The notes beneath the pieces were generated by a model. The model was given only the letters and a program-made list of their open reading frames with translations. It made no database searches and had not been told where the DNA came from. A DNA stretch of 5,344 nt from the NCBI GenBank assembly GCA_024762735.1, contig JANTGU010000178.1, positions 1-5,344 on the forward strand, given 5' to 3'. The translations under genes and the position numbers were made by a program. Of the stretch, positions 4,602 through 5,344 are shown one piece after another (position 1 is the first letter of the stretch; each line of letters starts with the position of its first letter). The stretch is from Bacteroidales bacterium (GTDB taxonomy: Bacteria > Bacteroidota > Bacteroidia > Bacteroidales > F082).

Positions 4602-5344
4602 CTATTTATTTTCATTTTCAAAATCCTGCATGCACTGCACCAGGGCTTCCACACTCTCGATAGGCAGCGCATTGTAAGTAGAAGCTCTAAAGCCGCCTAC
4701 CGAACGATGGCCTTTGATACCCACCATACCTCTTTGGGTGGCAAAATCGAGAAATGCTTTTTCTTTGTCTTCGGCCCCATCGTTCATTACAAAACAGATA
4801 TTCATAATCGAACGGTCATCTTTATTGGTAACGGTTCCTTTAAACAGGCTGTTGCGGTCGATTTCGTCGTACAACAAGGCTGCTTTTTGTTGGTTATATT
4901 CATGCATCTTTTCCACACCGCCACGGCCATCAATCCATTTCAAAGTTTGAAGCGCAGCAAAAACAGGAAGCACGGGAGGCGTGTTAAACATACTGCCTTT
5001 ATCGATGTGGGTTTGATAGTTGAGCATGGTTGGGATGGCACGATCTACTTTACCCAGGATATCATCGCGAATGATGACAAAGGTAACGCCGGCAGGTGCC
5101 AGGTTTTTTTGAGCCCCGCCATAAATCATGGCATATTTTGAAACGTCCACCGGACGGCTCAGGACATCCGACGACATGTCGGCTACCAAAGGTACCGGCG
5201 AATCTATGTCATATTTAATTTCCGTTCCGTAAATGGTGTTGTTGGTGGTGATGTGGAAATAGTCGGCATCCTCGGGAATTTTGTAATCTTTAGGAATATA
5301 ATTAAAGGTAGCATCTTCGGAGGAAGCTACCACCTCAACTTCCC
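4602..5344 (-). CDS. serC: Phosphoserine aminotransferase, C-terminal part (runs off right edge)
   Basis: SerC transfers the amino group of glutamate to 3-phosphohydroxypyruvate, giving O-phosphoserine; it uses pyridoxal phosphate. The open frame continues to the last base, with the first full codons reading EVEVVASSEDATFNYIP, so the true start lies beyond the window. About 247 codons are visible, so roughly 110 residues of the usual 355-360 are missing. Family signatures are FHITTNNTIYGTE, VADMSSDVLSRP, and YGGAQKNLAPAGVT, whose Lys (codon 5106-5108) is the residue that binds PLP. Also present are TPPVLPVFAALQTLKW in the middle and GHRSVGGFRASTYNALP near the end, which includes phosphate-binding positions. 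LAPAG stands where many homologues have GPAG. The gene ends in TAG 21 bases before serA, so the two are co-transcribed and catalyse consecutive steps. The operon promoter must lie off the right edge. The identification is secure. Confidence 0.95.
   Translation of the reverse strand, partial: EVEVVASSEDATFNYIPKDYKIPEDADYFHITTNNTIYGTEIKYDIDSPVPLVADMSSDVLSRPVDVSKYAMIYGGAQKNLAPAGVTFVIIRDDILGKVDRAIPTMLNYQTHIDKGSMFNTPPVLPVFAALQTLKWIDGRGGVEKMHEYNQQKAALLYDEIDRNSLFKGTVTNKDDRSIMNICFVMNDGAEDKEKAFLDFATQRGMVGIKGHRSVGGFRASTYNALPIESVEALVQCMQDFENENK

Overview
The window looks like a chromosomal segment from a member of Bacteroidota, most likely Bacteroidales or the Marinilabiliales/Prolixibacteraceae side of that group. 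The basis is protein-level resemblance recalled from memory: a Bacteroides-like SerC and SerA pair with a DUF1015 protein nearby, a short ACT-less SerA with the TPKKMGAQTAEA motif, starts that mostly lack strong Shine-Dalgarno sequences, AT-rich spacers, and a palindromic intergenic repeat of a kind I associate with this phylum. No 16S or other taxonomic marker is present. All seven genes I can support lie on the minus strand, so transcription runs from high to low coordinates.

In transcription order the layout is: serC, 3' part only (4602-5344); serA (3660-4580); a four-helix-bundle protein with a charged head and an Asn/Tyr-rich tail (3039-3578); a strong intrinsic terminator (2991-3025); a DUF1015 protein (1663-2910); a 60-residue winged-helix protein (1425-1607); a 296-base gap with a GC-rich island of palindromes (about 1249-1373); an exported c-type cytochrome with an extra helical C-terminal domain (343-1128); and, two bases after its stop, the 5' part of a phosphatidylserine decarboxylase gene running off the left edge (1-340).

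Functionally, serA and serC supply the first two steps of phosphorylated serine biosynthesis (3-phosphoglycerate to 3-phosphohydroxypyruvate to O-phosphoserine). The third enzyme, phosphoserine phosphatase SerB, is not in the window. The DUF1015 protein sits nearby and carries a DGHHR motif resembling the nucleotide-binding region of ParB/sulfiredoxin-fold proteins, a fold that includes the free serine kinases SerK and SbnI. A role at the serine/phosphoserine step is a reasonable but unproven inference. Serine is also the head group of phosphatidylserine, the substrate of the decarboxylase at the left end, but the repeat island and a separate leader make co-regulation with the serine genes uncertain.

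Most notable points: the type IIIK-like active site of SerA (Lys in place of His, no Glu at its usual place), DUF1015 as a candidate serine/phosphoserine enzyme, the unusual four-helix-bundle protein followed by a terminator inside the serine cluster, the cytochrome c-helical domain fusion tightly coupled to a membrane-anchored large-type Psd, and the GC-rich repeat island. I see no convincing wholly new multi-gene system, no mobile element, no CRISPR array and no structural RNA gene.
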